A stretch of 64,000 nt of DNA from Rhodobacteraceae bacterium Alg238-R152 (GTDB taxonomy: Bacteria; Pseudomonadota; Alphaproteobacteria; Rhodobacterales; Rhodobacteraceae), in the NCBI GenBank assembly GCA_900537125.1, contig UNRJ01000005.1, forward strand, positions 372,001-436,000, in the 5' to 3' direction. Below, piece after piece: positions 17,193 to 25,848 of the stretch (within the stretch, counting starts at the first letter, position 1; every line of letters begins with the position of its first letter). The position numbers and the translations under genes were made by a program. A model generated the notes under the pieces. The model made no database searches, was not told the DNA's origin, and saw nothing but the letters and a program-made list of their open reading frames with translations.

Positions 17193-17296
17193 GTGCCAGA
17201 AAAGCCCCCAAGTGACAGCACACGCCATTTCCGCTATGCTGTGGTCATATTTTTGAACACCAATTTTTTGAGTTCTAGTTTAGTTAAGGTGCTTCC

Positions 17297-18268
17297 ATGT
17301 TGTTTATCACCAATCGTTTTCCCACCCAGAGCATTCGCACGCGTGTCGGTCGCAACTTCAGTTTCGACCTGAAAAACAACGCGCCAAGCAACTCCGTGTT
17401 CTTCTGTGAGAAAGGTCAAGACGGGGACCACACCGAAGTCGGGTCCCAGAATTTTCTAAAAGCTCTCAAAGACAACGAGTACCGCCAGATCCTCCTTTAC
17501 GTTCACGGGTTCAACAACTTGCCAGATCAGGTGTTTGACATGGCACAGGAACTTCAGGCGCTGTGCGACAAAGCCAAAAGCAAAGAAGCGTTGGTCGTGC
17601 CGTTGATTTGGCCGTCCGACAATGATTTTGGCATCGTTGAGGATTATTGGGACGATCAAAAATCCGCCGACCAAAGCGGGTTCTCCTTTGCGCGTGTTCT
17701 GCAAAAATTCATCGACTGGCGCAATTCCTCAGAAAACGAGCCAGACATTGCGCCTTGCTTGAAACGCATCAATCTGTTGGCGCACTCCATGGGCAACCGC
17801 GTGCTGCGCCAAACTCTTGTGGCCTGGAACCAATATGATTTGGCATCGGGGGTCCCGATGATGTTTCGCAACACGTTTATGGTGGCCGCCGACGTGGTGA
17901 ATGAAACACTGCAAGAGGGCGAACCAGGCGAGTTGATCTCCCACGCGTCACGCAACGTTGTGACCTACTATGCCTCCGACGACCTGGCGCTGCGCGCCAG
18001 CAAAGCCGCAAATCTGAAGAACAAAGTGGCCTCCCGTCGTCTTGGCCACACAGGACCCGAGAACCTCTCCCGCACCCCACGCAATGTCTTTCAAGTGGAT
18101 TGTGATGACATCAATACCAGCTACGATTTCCCCAAGGGACACAACTATTTCCGCTCCGGCAAAACCAAGGGGCAATCTGGTCTGGTGTTTGACCACATCT
18201 TCCAGTGCCTGACGGTTGGACGCGTGTTTCCCGATGACCCACACCAGCGCTCCATCATTCTGAACTAA
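17297..18268 (+). CDS. Alpha/beta hydrolase, DUF900 family
   Basis: A 323-residue alpha/beta hydrolase. LLYVHGFNN (residues 67-74) is the oxyanion-hole strand and NLLAHSMGNRVLR the nucleophile elbow with Ser164. A likely catalytic His lies in RRLGHTGPEN and an Asp in VVTYYASDDLALRAS. This matches DUF900 esterase-like proteins of unknown substrate. No signal peptide is seen, so it is probably cytoplasmic. The convergent lysozyme gene ends nine bases away. Confidence 0.85.
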   Translation: MLFITNRFPTQSIRTRVGRNFSFDLKNNAPSNSVFFCEKGQDGDHTEVGSQNFLKALKDNEYRQILLYVHGFNNLPDQVFDMAQELQALCDKAKSKEALVVPLIWPSDNDFGIVEDYWDDQKSADQSGFSFARVLQKFIDWRNSSENEPDIAPCLKRINLLAHSMGNRVLRQTLVAWNQYDLASGVPMMFRNTFMVAADVVNETLQEGEPGELISHASRNVVTYYASDDLALRASKAANLKNKVASRRLGHTGPENLSRTPRNVFQVDCDDINTSYDFPKGHNYFRSGKTKGQSGLVFDHIFQCLTVGRVFPDDPHQRSIILN

Positions 18269-18276
18269 ACAGGGAC

Positions 18277-19104
18277 CTACCGACCTTCCCGCCAGCGCAC
18301 CCAAGCTTCCGGGCTGCCGCGAAATACATTGATGTCCACCTTACCTGTGATCCCGGGCACCAGCCCTGTTCCGGTGTATTGCCAAAATGTCCAGCGTGCA
18401 CCGGGGTAAACTTTCTGTGGATGGCCCGCCACTGAGCGCAACCAAAACTCGGTGCCGCCTAAGCTGCCAATCCCGGTGTCGTGAAAGAAATCCACTGTGG
18501 TATAAACTATGGGCCGCCGCCCGTAGTGGGCTTCCAATATCGACAGAAACTTGCGGGCCTCGCTGCGCACTTTGCTGCCACTGGGCCGCAACCGGCAGGT
18601 CCGCGACTGCGGAGTCCACTCCATGTCCAACACATGTGGCAAAGGCGCACCGCGTGGCACATTCTTGATAAACCACGCCGCCTGTTCTTCGGCTGGCCGA
18701 CAGAAATAGTAGTAGTGATAGCCACTCCAGGGCACGCCCGCCTGCGCCGCACCAGCCCGGTGTGTGTCAAACATCGGATCCGCCAGATCACCGCCCTCAG
18801 TGGCTTTCAAAAACGCAAAGCTGACGCCAGACCGCCGCGCTTCCTGCCAATTGATGTCAGTCTGCCAGCGCGACACATCGATGCCATGTACCGGATAACT
18901 CTCCGGTGGTCGGCGATCCCACTCATGCGGATCGGCATCGCCATATTTGGGATAAGTCACAATTTGCGATGCCAAGCTCTGCACCCGCGCCGCCTCAACC
19001 GCCGCCGCCTGCGCAGCCGCCTGTGCCGCCGGATCATCTGGCACCGACCGGCCACAGCTTGCCAAAACCATTAGAGCCAACAAACCTGTCTTAAAAACTC
19101 GCAT
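18277..19104 (-). CDS. GH25 lysozyme lipoprotein
   Basis: A 275-residue muramidase. A short signal sequence ends in the lipobox LASC (Cys17), so it is a predicted lipoprotein. The GH25 barrel begins at HGIDVSRWQ with Asp76 and shows the catalytic pair in VLDMEWT (Asp160, Glu162), followed by WTFWQYTGTGLVPGITG and DINVF near the end. It would cut the peptidoglycan glycan chain in the periplasm. GH25 enzymes are better known from phages and Gram-positives, but lipoprotein versions exist in alphaproteobacteria. Confidence 0.9.
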   Translation of the reverse strand: MRVFKTGLLALMVLASCGRSVPDDPAAQAAAQAAAVEAARVQSLASQIVTYPKYGDADPHEWDRRPPESYPVHGIDVSRWQTDINWQEARRSGVSFAFLKATEGGDLADPMFDTHRAGAAQAGVPWSGYHYYYFCRPAEEQAAWFIKNVPRGAPLPHVLDMEWTPQSRTCRLRPSGSKVRSEARKFLSILEAHYGRRPIVYTTVDFFHDTGIGSLGGTEFWLRSVAGHPQKVYPGARWTFWQYTGTGLVPGITGKVDINVFRGSPEAWVRWREGR

Positions 19105-19196
19105 ATCACACCCAAACCAAACTGTTGCGCTCCCTCAGTAAACCGAGAGAGCGCATCTCTTTGCAAGCAAAGCTTTTTTGAATGGCAAAGCCTCGC

Positions 19197-19586
19197 CTAA
19201 GCGGCTTTCTTCGCCGCCAAAAACGCTTCTTTCGCCTGATGGCCCTTCAAGGCTGGCAAGCCAATCGCATGTACGGTCAACACACCCAGCTTGTTCAGCG
19301 CCGCAAACACCAGCGCATCCATGAACCACGCCAGCGGCGCACCCAAACCGCCCCAGAATGCGGGCAACTCGGCAAAACCCGCAAACAGATAGGTCCCAGT
19401 GGCCGCATGCACGGCCAACCCAATCCAAAACCCAGCGCAATACGGACAGCGCCACTGCTCATAGAGGGACTGCAACGGTTGCGGCAGAAACTTCATCCCC
19501 CGCATGAACCACGTGCCCCAATGGGGCAGATGCTCCCAAAACAACTGATGGATCGCTATTCCCAACAAAAGATTTTCAATCGCCAT
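19197..19586 (-). CDS. Hypothetical membrane protein with CPYCxGFW motif (DUF1360-like)
   Basis: A 129-residue protein with about three hydrophobic segments. The paired cysteines in CPYCAGFWIGL (Cys47, Cys50) resemble DUF1360 proteins. Two ATG codons lie close together; I chose 19586 because AAGGA is then at a normal distance. Upstream, at 19608-19620, is a perfect palindrome that recurs in degenerate form before the adjacent MarR gene, so this gene is probably the MarR target. Function unknown. Confidence 0.72.
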   Translation of the reverse strand: MAIENLLLGIAIHQLFWEHLPHWGTWFMRGMKFLPQPLQSLYEQWRCPYCAGFWIGLAVHAATGTYLFAGFAELPAFWGGLGAPLAWFMDALVFAALNKLGVLTVHAIGLPALKGHQAKEAFLAAKKAA

Positions 19587-19607
19587 GGTCATTTCCTTTC
19601 TTTATTT

Positions 19608-19620
19608 AGTTAGCCTAACT
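19608..19620 (-). promoter_or_regulatory. Palindromic MarR operator, site 1
   Basis: AGTTAGCCTAACT is a perfect 13-base palindrome about a central base, 22 bases before the start of the membrane protein gene. It is followed by TACTTGAA, which also follows site 2 in front of marR. Sharing of both operator and flank suggests one regulator controls both genes. Confidence 0.6.
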
Positions 19621-19664
19621 TACTTGAAGGACCAGAGTAGTCGGCCAGCCACCACTCTACCCCG

Positions 19665-20060
19665 CTACAGGCCTGGCACGTCACTGAGGTCCTTTTCAAA
19701 ACGGGCCGCGATCTGCTCATACACCCGTGCACCACGCGCCAGCTTCATCTGCCCCTGCGGTGTCAAAACGATATGCTGCGCACGCGCGTCCATCATACAT
19801 TGAAACCGAGAGACAAGTTCCCGCGTCTCCAACTTGGCAATCATCGTGCTCGCGCTGGCCTTGGTCACCCCAAGTACCTCCACAATATCCTGCAAATGCT
19901 GGCCGTGTTTGTCCTCATACCGTTGCAAATCCGCTTGCTCCTGCACGGCACTGAGGTATTCAAACTCACTGAAACTCAGTTCCAAATCCCGCGCCGCTTT
20001 GGCCCAGGCCCGATGGCAAGACTGATGCACTTTCTGCAGTTTCTTGGCGAGATCAGACAT
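19665..20060 (-). CDS. MarR-family transcriptional regulator
   Basis: A 131-residue winged-helix protein. The recognition region is [25 protein letters not shown] and the wing follows with [20 protein letters not shown], a standard MarR pattern. The ATG at 20060 has only a weak GGGAA in front. It is transcribed toward the CPYC membrane protein gene, and both carry similar operator-like sequences upstream, so autoregulation plus control of the neighbour is likely. Ligand unknown. Confidence 0.88.
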   Translation of the reverse strand: MSDLAKKLQKVHQSCHRAWAKAARDLELSFSEFEYLSAVQEQADLQRYEDKHGQHLQDIVEVLGVTKASASTMIAKLETRELVSRFQCMMDARAQHIVLTPQGQMKLARGARVYEQIAARFEKDLSDVPGL

Positions 20061-20365
20061 ATGATTCCCATTTAGTTCGCCAACCTAACTACTTGAACCA
20101 TGTCATACTGTCAAATCCCTTGCACGCTTGGCACATCTGCCCTAAACACCGCCTGTCCGCGTCTCTCATGAGTCGTTCGGACGTGCTGTGCATTGCATGG
20201 GTTGCCGGTTTCTTCGTCGGTGATGGCAAAAGCAGCAACACAAAGACAAGAAAAGACGACCTGAACTCTGGCGGGCGCAACATGCGGACCCGGAAGAAGA
20301 CCGAGAGCTCTGAGGTGCATCAAACCTTTGTGGATATAACCACAAGCAGTATAGGAGATGATCCA
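20061..20365. other. Divergent region and rplS leader
   Basis: About 300 bases between marR and rplS. It holds MarR site 2 at its left end and a leader of 200 or more bases for rplS-rpmE ending in a TAGGAG ribosome site at 20352-20357. An open frame runs through the leader into rplS but reads unlike any L19 protein. No known ribosomal-protein leader fold was recognised. Confidence 0.4.
20074..20090 (-). promoter_or_regulatory. MarR operator, site 2 (marR promoter)
   Basis: AGTTCGCCAACCTAACT keeps the AGTT...CCTAACT arms of site 1 with a wider centre, 14 bases before the marR start, and is followed by ACTTGAA as at site 1. Autoregulation of marR is inferred. Confidence 0.5.
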
Positions 20366-20740
20366 ATGGATCTGATCGCACAGCTCGAAGCGGAGCAGAT
20401 TGCTACGCTGGGGAAAGACATCCCCGATTTCAAAGCCGGTGACACCATCCGTGTTGGCTTTAAAGTGACCGAAGGTTCGCGCACCCGTGTGCAGAACTAT
20501 GAAGGTGTTTGCATCAGCCGTAAAAACGGCCACGGCATCGCTGGCTCGTTCACTGTTCGCAAGATTTCCTTTGGCGAAGGTGTGGAGCGTGTGTTCCCAC
20601 TGTTCTCGACCAACATCGACAGCATCACTGTCGTGCGTCGCGGTCGTGTTCGTCGCGCCAAACTGTACTTCCTGCGCTCCCGTCGTGGTAAATCCGCGCG
20701 TATCGCAGAAGACACCAACTACAAAGCCAAAAAAGCGTAA
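20366..20740 (+). CDS. rplS: 50S ribosomal protein L19
   Basis: A 124-residue L19 protein starting [20 protein letters not shown], with [20 protein letters not shown], the [16 protein letters not shown] segment and the C-terminal [21 protein letters not shown] at 20366 is preceded by TAGGAG. A longer in-frame opening exists upstream but reads as non-coding leader. It is followed 11 bases later by rpmE. Confidence 0.98.
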   Translation: MDLIAQLEAEQIATLGKDIPDFKAGDTIRVGFKVTEGSRTRVQNYEGVCISRKNGHGIAGSFTVRKISFGEGVERVFPLFSTNIDSITVVRRGRVRRAKLYFLRSRRGKSARIAEDTNYKAKKA

Positions 20741-20751
20741 GGAGCGGTATT

Positions 20752-20973
20752 ATGAAAGCAGACACTCATCCCGACTACCACTTCATCGACGTGAAAATGA
20801 CCGATGGTACCATCGTCAAGATGCGGTCCACCTACGGCAACGAAGGCGACACTCTGGCGCTCGACGTGGACCCTTCCGTGCACCCAGCATGGAACGGCGG
20901 ATCCACCCGCTTGATGGATGCCGGCGGTCGCGTCTCCAAGTTTAAAAAGAAATACGAAGGCCTGGGCTTCTAA
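20752..20973 (+). CDS. rpmE: 50S ribosomal protein L31
   Basis: A 73-residue L31 protein ([20 protein letters not shown] ... [21 protein letters not shown]). It lacks the CxxC zinc motif of the zinc-binding form, so it is a C-minus type L31. AGGAGCGG precedes the start. It is co-transcribed with rplS and followed by an unusually folded 3' region and a strong terminator. Confidence 0.96.
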   Translation: MKADTHPDYHFIDVKMTDGTIVKMRSTYGNEGDTLALDVDPSVHPAWNGGSTRLMDAGGRVSKFKKKYEGLGF

Positions 20974-20976
20974 AGA

Positions 20977-21079
20977 ACTTTGCGTTCAATGCGACAATAA
21001 AGGATCGCTTTTCGCGTTCGACCGTCAGGGAGAGACAGCGAACAAGCGATCCAAGTCTAACGCAAAGTGCTCTAAGCAC
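20977..21079 (+). ncRNA. Nested stem-loop structure in the rpmE 3' region (candidate sRNA)
   Basis: Directly after the rpmE stop codon, ACTTTGCGTT (20977-20986) pairs exactly with AACGCAAAGT (21059-21068). Inside it GGATCGCTT (21002-21010) pairs with AAGCGATCC (21044-21052), and inside that GTTCG (21016-21020) pairs with CGAAC (21039-21043). GTGCT and AGCAC (21067-21079) give one more hairpin that would compete for two bases of the outer stem. A Rho-independent terminator follows at 21097. This much nested exact pairing suggests a folded RNA, perhaps a 3'UTR-derived sRNA. I cannot match it to a known family. Confidence 0.5.
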
Positions 21080-21096
21080 AGTTACCATCGTAACAG

Positions 21097-21128
21097 AAAA
21101 CGCCGCCTCCCTCGGGGCGGCGTTTTTT
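21097..21128 (+). terminator. Intrinsic terminator of the rplS-rpmE transcript
   Basis: ACGCCGCC (21100-21107) pairs with GGCGGCGT (21116-21123) and is followed by a T run. It closes the structured rpmE 3' region. Confidence 0.92.
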
Positions 21129-21147
21129 GTTGGGTGGGCATCAGAGG

Positions 21148-21792
21148 TTAGGCCCCCACCGTCTCCGGCACTGCGCGCCCCGCCCGGTATCGCGCATAAA
21201 GAAACATCCCAAACCCGGCACTGGTTTCCAGGATTTCTTCCATCTCTACCGCCAGATGTTTGAACCCCAACACATGCGCATCAATCATCATCGCCACGGC
21301 CACCGCCAGACAGGCAACAACGCCTAGGCTATCCTCTGCGTCCCAGCGCCAGGAGAACCTGCGCGCCATGTGGTAAATGCCCCAGAGCGCCAGCCCAACA
21401 AGCACCAGCAACAGCGCCAGGTGCGCCCCCTTGCCAAGGCCCAGCACCTCTTTGGGCACAATCCGCAGGAACTCGATTAGGTCATGCGCCCCGTCGATTT
21501 TCACCCCGCCGACACTCGGTGCGACAAAGCCAAAGATCCGCTCGCCAAAGCTGATCTCATCCAAAGCCGCCAACAAACACAGCGCCCCAACGGCAATATC
21601 CTTGGTGGTGCGCGCACTGACTCTCAGCAAAAGCACAAAGGCCGCTGCTCCAAAAAATAGAAAAGACGCCCAATCAATCCACTGATCTTCATTCATCCAG
21701 AATCCGCGCCAAACAGGAAAGGCTGCCCAGGCAACTACCAGGCTTAGAAAGAATACGCCCAACGCGATGTGATGCTTGATCAGCCTCGACAT
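21148..21792 (-). CDS. Hypothetical multi-spanning membrane protein
   Basis: A 214-residue protein with about six hydrophobic segments. Acidic motifs stand out between membrane segments: LAALDEISFGERIFGF near residue 80 and AVEMEEILETSAGFGMF near residue 185. Such buried acidic residues could bind metal or protons, but I do not recognise the family. It is convergent with rpmE; the rpmE terminator lies between them. Confidence 0.68.
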   Translation of the reverse strand: MSRLIKHHIALGVFFLSLVVAWAAFPVWRGFWMNEDQWIDWASFLFFGAAAFVLLLRVSARTTKDIAVGALCLLAALDEISFGERIFGFVAPSVGGVKIDGAHDLIEFLRIVPKEVLGLGKGAHLALLLVLVGLALWGIYHMARRFSWRWDAEDSLGVVACLAVAVAMMIDAHVLGFKHLAVEMEEILETSAGFGMFLYARYRAGRAVPETVGA

Positions 21793-21994
21793 GCACCCTC
21801 AATGTCTAATTTCAATATGATCTGCAGCCCCAATAGCTTTCCCGCAATTGCCACTACTCTGAGAGAATTGGCCGTTTCCTGTCAATGTTTCTGCACACAG
21901 CGCACGCGAAGCATCACCTGCCAATCCTTGCTTTGTGTTCACGCCATCACATGCAAGACTGTGATCTTTCAGAGCGTACCCGCCGGAGGCCCAC

Positions 21995-23272
21995 ATGCTC
22001 AAAGATCATTACGGAAACCCAATTTCGACATCCTCCTTCAAAGCGCAATCCAGCTATGATCGCGCGGTTCACCTTTTTCTGGGGGCCAACTACGGTGCTG
22101 TTGAAGCCTTCTCCGACGCCGCCGCTGAGGACCCCGATTTTGCTCTTGCCCACGCGGGGAAAGCTCGCGCACTGATGATGACGGGCGATATGCCCGCCGC
22201 CAAAGCGACCCTAACACAGGCCCAATCTTGCGCAGGCCAATCCTCACACCGTGAAAAAGCGCACATCAATCTGTTTGCCTTGTTGCTATCCGGCAAAGCC
22301 GCCGAAGCTCGCGGCGCTGTCTGGGAGCATGTCCGAGACTACCCGCGCGACGCCCTAGCCGCACAGCTATGCTCCAACGTCTTTGGCCTTATTGGGTTTT
22401 CAGGCAAGGTTGGACGCGAAGCTGAATTGCTGGCCTACACCACATCTCTACGGCCTCACTACGGCGACGATTGGTGGATGATGTCGATGCACGCGCTTTC
22501 GCTTTGCGAAACCGGCCAAACGGACGCTTCACTCACACTGATGGAAGCCTCACTTACGCTCAATAATCGCAATGCCAATGCCTCCCACTTCAAAGCCCAT
22601 GCCCAGTATGAGGCGGGTGCCACAGAAGACGGGCGCGCCTATCTCTCTAACTGGATAAAAGACTACGACGACCGCGGCGTCCTTCATGGCCACCTCAGTT
22701 GGCACGTCGCTCTCTGGGCTTTGCAACAGGGCGACGAAGCCGCGATGTGGGAGGCCGTGGACTCGCGCATTGGCCCCGGTGGAGCCAAAGGCTTGCCGAT
22801 CAATGTGCTGACCGACACAGCCGCCATTCTGTATCGCGCTGAACTGGCCGGGTTTGAGGTCCCCACCACACGCTGGACATCCCTCAGCGACTACGCAGCT
22901 CGGTGTTTTCCTGAAACCGGTCAAAGCTTTGCCGATCTTCATGCCGCCCTCAGCCACGCCATGGCTGGCGAAGGCGACCGCCTCGCTTATGTCGCGGACA
23001 CCGCCAAAGGCTTTGCCGGGGATTTAATCAAACCCATGGCCGCTGCCTGGGGGCAAATTGCCAGATCTGATTGGACAGGAGCGTTGCACAACCTTGTTCC
23101 GGTTATGGCACAAACCGAGCGCCTTGGTGGCAGTCGCGCCCAACGTGACCTGCTCGAACTGAGCTACGCCAATGTATTGATGAAACTGGGCAAAACTGAT
23201 GAGGCACAGCGCAGCCTGTCAACCCGCCGCCCGGTGTTGGCAGACGCGCCACCGCTTGCGATCACACCGTGA
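21995..23272 (+). CDS. TPR-repeat protein, TTC38-like
   Basis: A 425-residue soluble protein built of degenerate tetratricopeptide-like helical pairs (for example AFSDAAAEDPDFALAHAGKA and ANVLMKLGKTDEAQRSLS). The central parts DDWWMMSMHALSLCETGQTD and RGVLHGHLSWHVALWALQQG resemble the TTC38 family found in bacteria and eukaryotes. No signal peptide. GGAGG lies five bases before the start. Its 3' end overlaps the convergent MFS gene by 11 bases. Role unknown. Confidence 0.82.
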   Translation: MLKDHYGNPISTSSFKAQSSYDRAVHLFLGANYGAVEAFSDAAAEDPDFALAHAGKARALMMTGDMPAAKATLTQAQSCAGQSSHREKAHINLFALLLSGKAAEARGAVWEHVRDYPRDALAAQLCSNVFGLIGFSGKVGREAELLAYTTSLRPHYGDDWWMMSMHALSLCETGQTDASLTLMEASLTLNNRNANASHFKAHAQYEAGATEDGRAYLSNWIKDYDDRGVLHGHLSWHVALWALQQGDEAAMWEAVDSRIGPGGAKGLPINVLTDTAAILYRAELAGFEVPTTRWTSLSDYAARCFPETGQSFADLHAALSHAMAGEGDRLAYVADTAKGFAGDLIKPMAAAWGQIARSDWTGALHNLVPVMAQTERLGGSRAQRDLLELSYANVLMKLGKTDEAQRSLSTRRPVLADAPPLAITP

Positions 23273-24473
23273 CTGTGTTGCCGCCCCGCGTGCGTATCAA
23301 AATCAGTCCCATAATGGCGATGTTGAGGGCGTTCCAGGCAATGCCGTTAATGAACGCCAGCTCATAGCTGCCGCTCACGTCATATATCCAGCCTGACATC
23401 CAACCGCCAATCGCCATGCCCAGGATGGTTGCCATCATCACAAAGCCCACCCGGCTCCCGGCCTCTTTGGAGGGCATATACTCCCGCACCACCAGCGCAT
23501 ACGCTGGTACAATGCCGCCCTGCGCCAACCCAAAGGCCAGGCTGACCAGATACAGCGGCACCAACCCATCAAACGGCAAAAACAGGAATAGCGCACCCAA
23601 CTGCAAGATCGACCCGATGATCAATGTCAGAACGCCGCCCAATTGGTCCGCCACCAGCCCACTGATCAGCCGGCTGACCACGCCGCCCATCAGCATCAGC
23701 GCCAGCATCTCAGCCCCCACCGCCGCGCCATAGCCCAAATCCACACAGAAACTAACGATATGCACCTGTGGCATGCTCATCGCCACACAGCAGCCAATCC
23801 CGGCCAGCCCCAATATCCACATCAACGGTGCGGGCTTAAACGGCGCCCCCGCCTGCCGTGCCTGTGCTGCAGTGTCCTGCGCCGCCAAAGCCTCTTCCGG
23901 CACCTTCGGGCGCAACAGAAACGCCAGAGGCACCACCGCTACAACCGTCATCACAGCCAAAACAACAAACACCGCGCGCCAACCGTGATCGCTTAGCACG
24001 CCGGACAACAACACTGGCCAAATCGCCCCGGACAAGTAATTCCCGCTGGCCGCAACCGCCACCGCAATTCCGCGTCGCTTCTGAAACCACAGCGACACAT
24101 CCGCAATCAGCGGCCCAAACCCCACCGCCGTGCCAAAGCCCAAAAACAGATGCACAAACGACAGCATCAACACCGAGCCGCTCAGCGCCGCAGCTCCATA
24201 GCTTACCGCGCTGAGCACCGCTGCGCCAATCAACGCTTTGGTCACGCCCCACCGGTCCACCGCTTGCCCAATAACAAAATTGCCAAGCGCAAAGCCAACC
24301 ATGGTCAGCACATAGGGCAATGAGGCATCTGCGCGATCAATGCCAAATTCTTCCTGCACTCCCGGCATCACCACAATCACCGCCCACATGCCGACATTGG
24401 CAAACACGCCAATCAAAAGCGTGATGGCGAGGCGGATCCAACTGTAACGGCTGTCGAGAATGGGATGTGTCAT
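23262..24473 (-). CDS. MFS transporter (OxlT/MCT-like)
   Basis: A 403-residue protein with twelve predicted membrane helices. The early part FANVGMWAVIVVMPGVQEEF and the GQAVDRWGVTKALIG loop are typical of the major facilitator superfamily, and the pattern resembles the oxalate/monocarboxylate transporter group. It is the last gene of a three-gene unit: SRPBCC protein, TetR regulator, MFS. The substrate is unknown; the TetR partner suggests a small effluxed or imported molecule. Confidence 0.88.
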   Translation of the reverse strand: MTHPILDSRYSWIRLAITLLIGVFANVGMWAVIVVMPGVQEEFGIDRADASLPYVLTMVGFALGNFVIGQAVDRWGVTKALIGAAVLSAVSYGAAALSGSVLMLSFVHLFLGFGTAVGFGPLIADVSLWFQKRRGIAVAVAASGNYLSGAIWPVLLSGVLSDHGWRAVFVVLAVMTVVAVVPLAFLLRPKVPEEALAAQDTAAQARQAGAPFKPAPLMWILGLAGIGCCVAMSMPQVHIVSFCVDLGYGAAVGAEMLALMLMGGVVSRLISGLVADQLGGVLTLIIGSILQLGALFLFLPFDGLVPLYLVSLAFGLAQGGIVPAYALVVREYMPSKEAGSRVGFVMMATILGMAIGGWMSGWIYDVSGSYELAFINGIAWNALNIAIMGLILIRTRGGNTVTV

Positions 24474-24553
24474 GCCGCCACGCTAGGGGGGACGCGCACG
24501 GGTGTATAGGGCCAGTGTGCTGCGCCCGATGCCAGGGTCTGGATTTGCAGACC

Positions 24554-25156
24554 TTAATTAGAAACGGCCGCAGGTCCGGACAACCCAAAGATCAACACAG
24601 TGACATTGGCGGCCAGCCAGCGCTCAGCATAGGCCTCGTCAGAGAGCACATTGGGCCCCTCTTCCTTGGTGGTGGCCGCATACATGATCTGATTGCCCAG
24701 CCGGTCCAGCACCACCCCGGTGATCATTTCAACCCGCATTTCCTCTGCCATAAACCCAGCGTCCTGCGCTTGGGTCAGATACGCGGCCAGCCCATTGTGA
24801 AACCGCGACATGCCAACAAACCCTTTGCTCTCGCGGATCAAAATGCGAAACACCGGTGCCTGCGCCACCAGCGCTCGAAAGGTCTCGGAGATGAACATTT
24901 CCAACCGAAGGCGGAACTCATCCGCCGTCTGCGGAGGTTTGGCAATCAGCCGAAGCGGCACGTCAAAGGTCGCCCCGCTGAACTCCTCAAGAATGGCGTC
25001 AAATAACCCCTCTTTGCTGCCAAAGTAGTGGTGGATCATTGTGGCACTGGCATCCGCAGATTTGCAGATCTCTCGCACGGATGCCCCCGCATAGCCACGG
25101 TCTGCAAACAGGGTTTTCCCGGCCTCAATCAATCGGCTTTTGATGGATGCGTCCAA
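24554..25156 (-). CDS. TetR-family transcriptional regulator
   Basis: About 200 residues: TetR helix-turn-helix in GYAGASVREICKSADASATMIHHYFGSKEGLFDAI, followed by an all-helical ligand domain. No ATG fits the N-terminus. I chose TTG at 25156 because GGAG precedes it by eight bases; another TTG ten codons upstream has no clear ribosome site. It lies between the SRPBCC gene and the MFS gene in one direction, and probably controls the unit through the dyad at 25745-25760. Confidence 0.87.
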   Translation of the reverse strand: MDASIKSRLIEAGKTLFADRGYAGASVREICKSADASATMIHHYFGSKEGLFDAILEEFSGATFDVPLRLIAKPPQTADEFRLRLEMFISETFRALVAQAPVFRILIRESKGFVGMSRFHNGLAAYLTQAQDAGFMAEEMRVEMITGVVLDRLGNQIMYAATTKEEGPNVLSDEAYAERWLAANVTVLIFGLSGPAAVSN

Positions 25157-25194
25157 AATGGAATCTCCAGAATTTCCGCACCCCAAAGCGCAGG

Positions 25195-25716
25195 TTACGC
25201 CGCCGCCGCGGCCTCAAGTTGCATTTTTTCTACCTTCCTGGGGTGCGGTTGGCCAGTCTCTACAAAGTGCTGAATTTCTTCCAGACTGCGAATAAAACCC
25301 GCATCCAACCCTTTGGTCAGCATGCGCTTCATTGGCTTGGCAAACCACTTTGGTGTGGCGTCCCCAATCCATGTCACCTCACAGCTGGCGTCGTTGAACG
25401 CCCGCACAATCACAGTTGAGGTGTAGCCTTTCATCGGCATTGCCTTGGGGCCATGGTGCAATGTCACATCCACGCTGATGGTCATCGCCGCCGCATCATA
25501 TGCGGTTAGGATTTCTTCTTGATACATCGGCGCAAACTTCTTGAACAAGTATGAAATGCGCCCCTTGGCCGGGGCACCGGGCAACGCCGGGCCGTCAATT
25601 GCTTCCGCTCTGGGGATCGCAGCCATCCAGCGGTCTACCGCAACAAAATCTTCACCAATCAGCTTCCAGGCATCAGCTGCCGGGGCTTTCACACGTATCG
25701 TATTTTTCGAGGTCAT
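25195..25716 (-). CDS. SRPBCC family protein
   Basis: A 173-residue START/Bet v1-like protein: IRVKAPAADAWKLIGEDF at the start, WMAAIPRAEAIDG, then the curved sheet segment CEVTWIGDATPKW and a long C-terminal helix. Such proteins bind small hydrophobic ligands. It is the first gene of the SRPBCC-TetR-MFS unit, with a 6-base-arm inverted repeat 29 bases upstream. Confidence 0.85.
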   Translation of the reverse strand: MTSKNTIRVKAPAADAWKLIGEDFVAVDRWMAAIPRAEAIDGPALPGAPAKGRISYLFKKFAPMYQEEILTAYDAAAMTISVDVTLHHGPKAMPMKGYTSTVIVRAFNDASCEVTWIGDATPKWFAKPMKRMLTKGLDAGFIRSLEEIQHFVETGQPHPRKVEKMQLEAAAAA

Positions 25717-25744
25717 GAGGTTATCTTTCGGTTGATCTAACTAG

Positions 25745-25760
25745 CCTAACAATCGTTAGG
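25745..25760 (-). promoter_or_regulatory. Inverted repeat, candidate TetR operator
   Basis: CCTAAC-N4-GTTAGG is a perfect dyad just upstream of the SRPBCC gene. It adjoins CTAACTAG so that TAGCCTAAC, also present in the MarR site at 19608-19620, is repeated here. It could serve the TetR regulator of this unit or the distant MarR. Confidence 0.5.
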
Positions 25761-25848
25761 TATAATTGCACAATCGATAAGTCAATGCCTAGCAGCCCGC
25801 TGCCGCGCCTAGGTCCACACGTCAAAAACTTACATTCATGAAGAAGAG

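Noticed and set aside
18277-19104. GH25 lysozyme as part of a prophage
   Set aside because: It is a lipoprotein with no holin, tail or integrase gene nearby, so a host gene is more likely.
20093-20365. 91-codon N-terminal extension of L19
   Set aside because: L19 starts at MDLIAQLE with a good ribosome site at 20352-20357; the extension is unlike any L19.
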